In this document: positions 22,584-22,928 of the stretch, one piece after another | How the letters are laid out: each line of letters opens with the position of its first letter | Position numbering within the stretch: position 1 is the stretch's first letter | Assembly (NCBI GenBank): GCA_900554685.1 | Contig: USIG01000015.1 | Coordinates: forward strand, 1-22,928 | Direction of reading: 5' to 3' | From: an uncultured Cryptobacterium sp. | GTDB lineage: Bacteria; Actinomycetota; Coriobacteriia; Coriobacteriales; Eggerthellaceae | DNA length: 22,928 bases | Translations under genes and position numbers: made by a program | Notes under the pieces: model-generated | Seen by the model: only the letters and a program-made list of their open reading frames with translations | The model's database searches: none | Told to the model about the DNA's origin: nothing

Positions 22584-22613
22584 AACTTTTTTTCAAAAAA
22601 TTGAAAAAAGTTG
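22584..22613 (+). promoter_or_regulatory. A/T-rich UP-element-like region of the rRNA promoter
   Basis: AACTTTTTTTCAA and TTGAAAAAAGTT form an A/T-only inverted repeat directly before the -35 box. Such tracts in this position usually act as UP elements that bind the RNA polymerase alpha subunit. Confidence 0.55.
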
Positions 22614-22642
22614 TTGACAGAGCTTGGGGATGAGAGTAAATT
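22614..22642 (+). promoter_or_regulatory. rRNA operon promoter
   Basis: A consensus -35 TTGACA (22614-22619) is followed after 17 bases by TAAATT (22637-22642). The leader of about 225 bases then runs to the 16S gene. This is the best promoter in the window. Confidence 0.75.
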
Positions 22643-22647
22643 ATCTC

Positions 22648-22700
22648 CTTGCGCGAGCGGCCCCGCCGCAAGCGACACAGAAGTTCGAAAAGAGAACTTC
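22648..22700 (+). other. Hairpins in the rRNA leader
   Basis: CTTGCG (22648-22653) pairs with CGCAAG (22667-22672), and GAAGTTC (22680-22686) pairs with GAACTTC (22694-22700). They lie in the early rRNA leader, where antitermination or processing structures are expected. A boxA-like TGCTTTAGACAA at 22816-22827 is a weak match. Confidence 0.4.
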
Positions 22701-22847
22701 GATGAGGCTAAAGAACCTTCACAACTGGATACTGTGAAACTAAGAACTTAGTTGGAATATTAAGTCAGAAATGATCCCGTCAAAACATTCCACCCTAATC
22801 AAAAAGGCTCTGGGATGCTTTAGACAAACCAGATACATCAAGCTCTA

Positions 22848-22873
22848 ACAAGTAAGGTATCTTACTTGTCTTT

Positions 22874-22874
<1 letters not shown>
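22848..22874 (+). terminator. Terminator-like hairpin directly before the 16S rRNA
   Basis: ACAAGTAAG (22848-22856) pairs perfectly with CTTACTTGT (22861-22869) around GTAT, followed by CTTTT. It ends at the mature 16S 5' end. It resembles an intrinsic terminator but may instead be a leader processing hairpin. Confidence 0.4.

Positions 22875-22928
<54 letters not shown>

Overview
The window looks like a chromosomal segment of an anaerobic actinobacterium of class Coriobacteriia, probably family Eggerthellaceae. Grounds: the 16S 5' end, the actinobacterial style of DnaX, and a Tat-exported molybdoenzyme operon next to a full molybdenum supply cluster. Base composition is moderate, lower than most Eggerthellaceae, so a low-GC member such as Cryptobacterium is possible. 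That species guess is inference and was not tested.

Layout. (1) 1-4495, housekeeping, all on +: the 3' tail of the signal recognition particle RNA with its terminator, a DedA-family membrane protein, dnaX with a very long Q/A/P-rich tail, a YbaB/EbfC nucleoid protein and recR. (2) 4580-7358, +: an FmdE-domain protein, moeA and a MogA/MoaB-type gene. (3) 7472-12769, -: an apparent operon read modA-modB-modC-moaA-moaC (molybdate uptake and the first steps of molybdopterin synthesis). (4) 12943-13296, +: a short ModE-type regulator divergent from modA. (5) 13377-16390, -: an operon of an unusual polyferredoxin, a MoaE-like protein and a MobB-MobA fusion. (6) 16955-22107, +: a Tat-exported DMSO-reductase-family molybdoenzyme, its four-cluster ferredoxin subunit, an NrfD-type membrane anchor and a TorD-type chaperone. 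(7) 22108-22928: a gene-free stretch rich in inverted repeats, then an rRNA promoter and the first bases of a 16S rRNA gene.

How it fits together: modABC imports molybdate; moaA and moaC make the pterin precursor; the MoaE-like protein would act in sulfur insertion; MogA/MoaB and MoeA insert Mo; MobA adds the nucleotide and MobB assists; the TorD-like chaperone matures the catalytic subunit, which is exported by Tat and wired to the quinone pool through the ferredoxin and NrfD subunits. No MoaD gene is seen in the window.

The most interesting signal is a shared palindrome, ATTATTCT-N6-AGAATAAT, with the same 6-base spacer. It occurs upstream of moeA (5316-5337), as two overlapping copies between modA and the ModE-like gene (12817-12838 and 12833-12854), and between the polyferredoxin and molybdoenzyme operons (16726-16747). 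Its sequence differs from the E. coli ModE site, and the ModE-like protein has only the DNA-binding half. This suggests a small, lineage-specific molybdenum/respiration regulon. Other oddities are a ModB with an extra extracytoplasmic domain of about 200 residues, a MoaC with a six-residue repeat inserted in it, three tandem-repeat patches packed within 0.9 kb, and a polyferredoxin with a twin-arginine-like motif in its middle.
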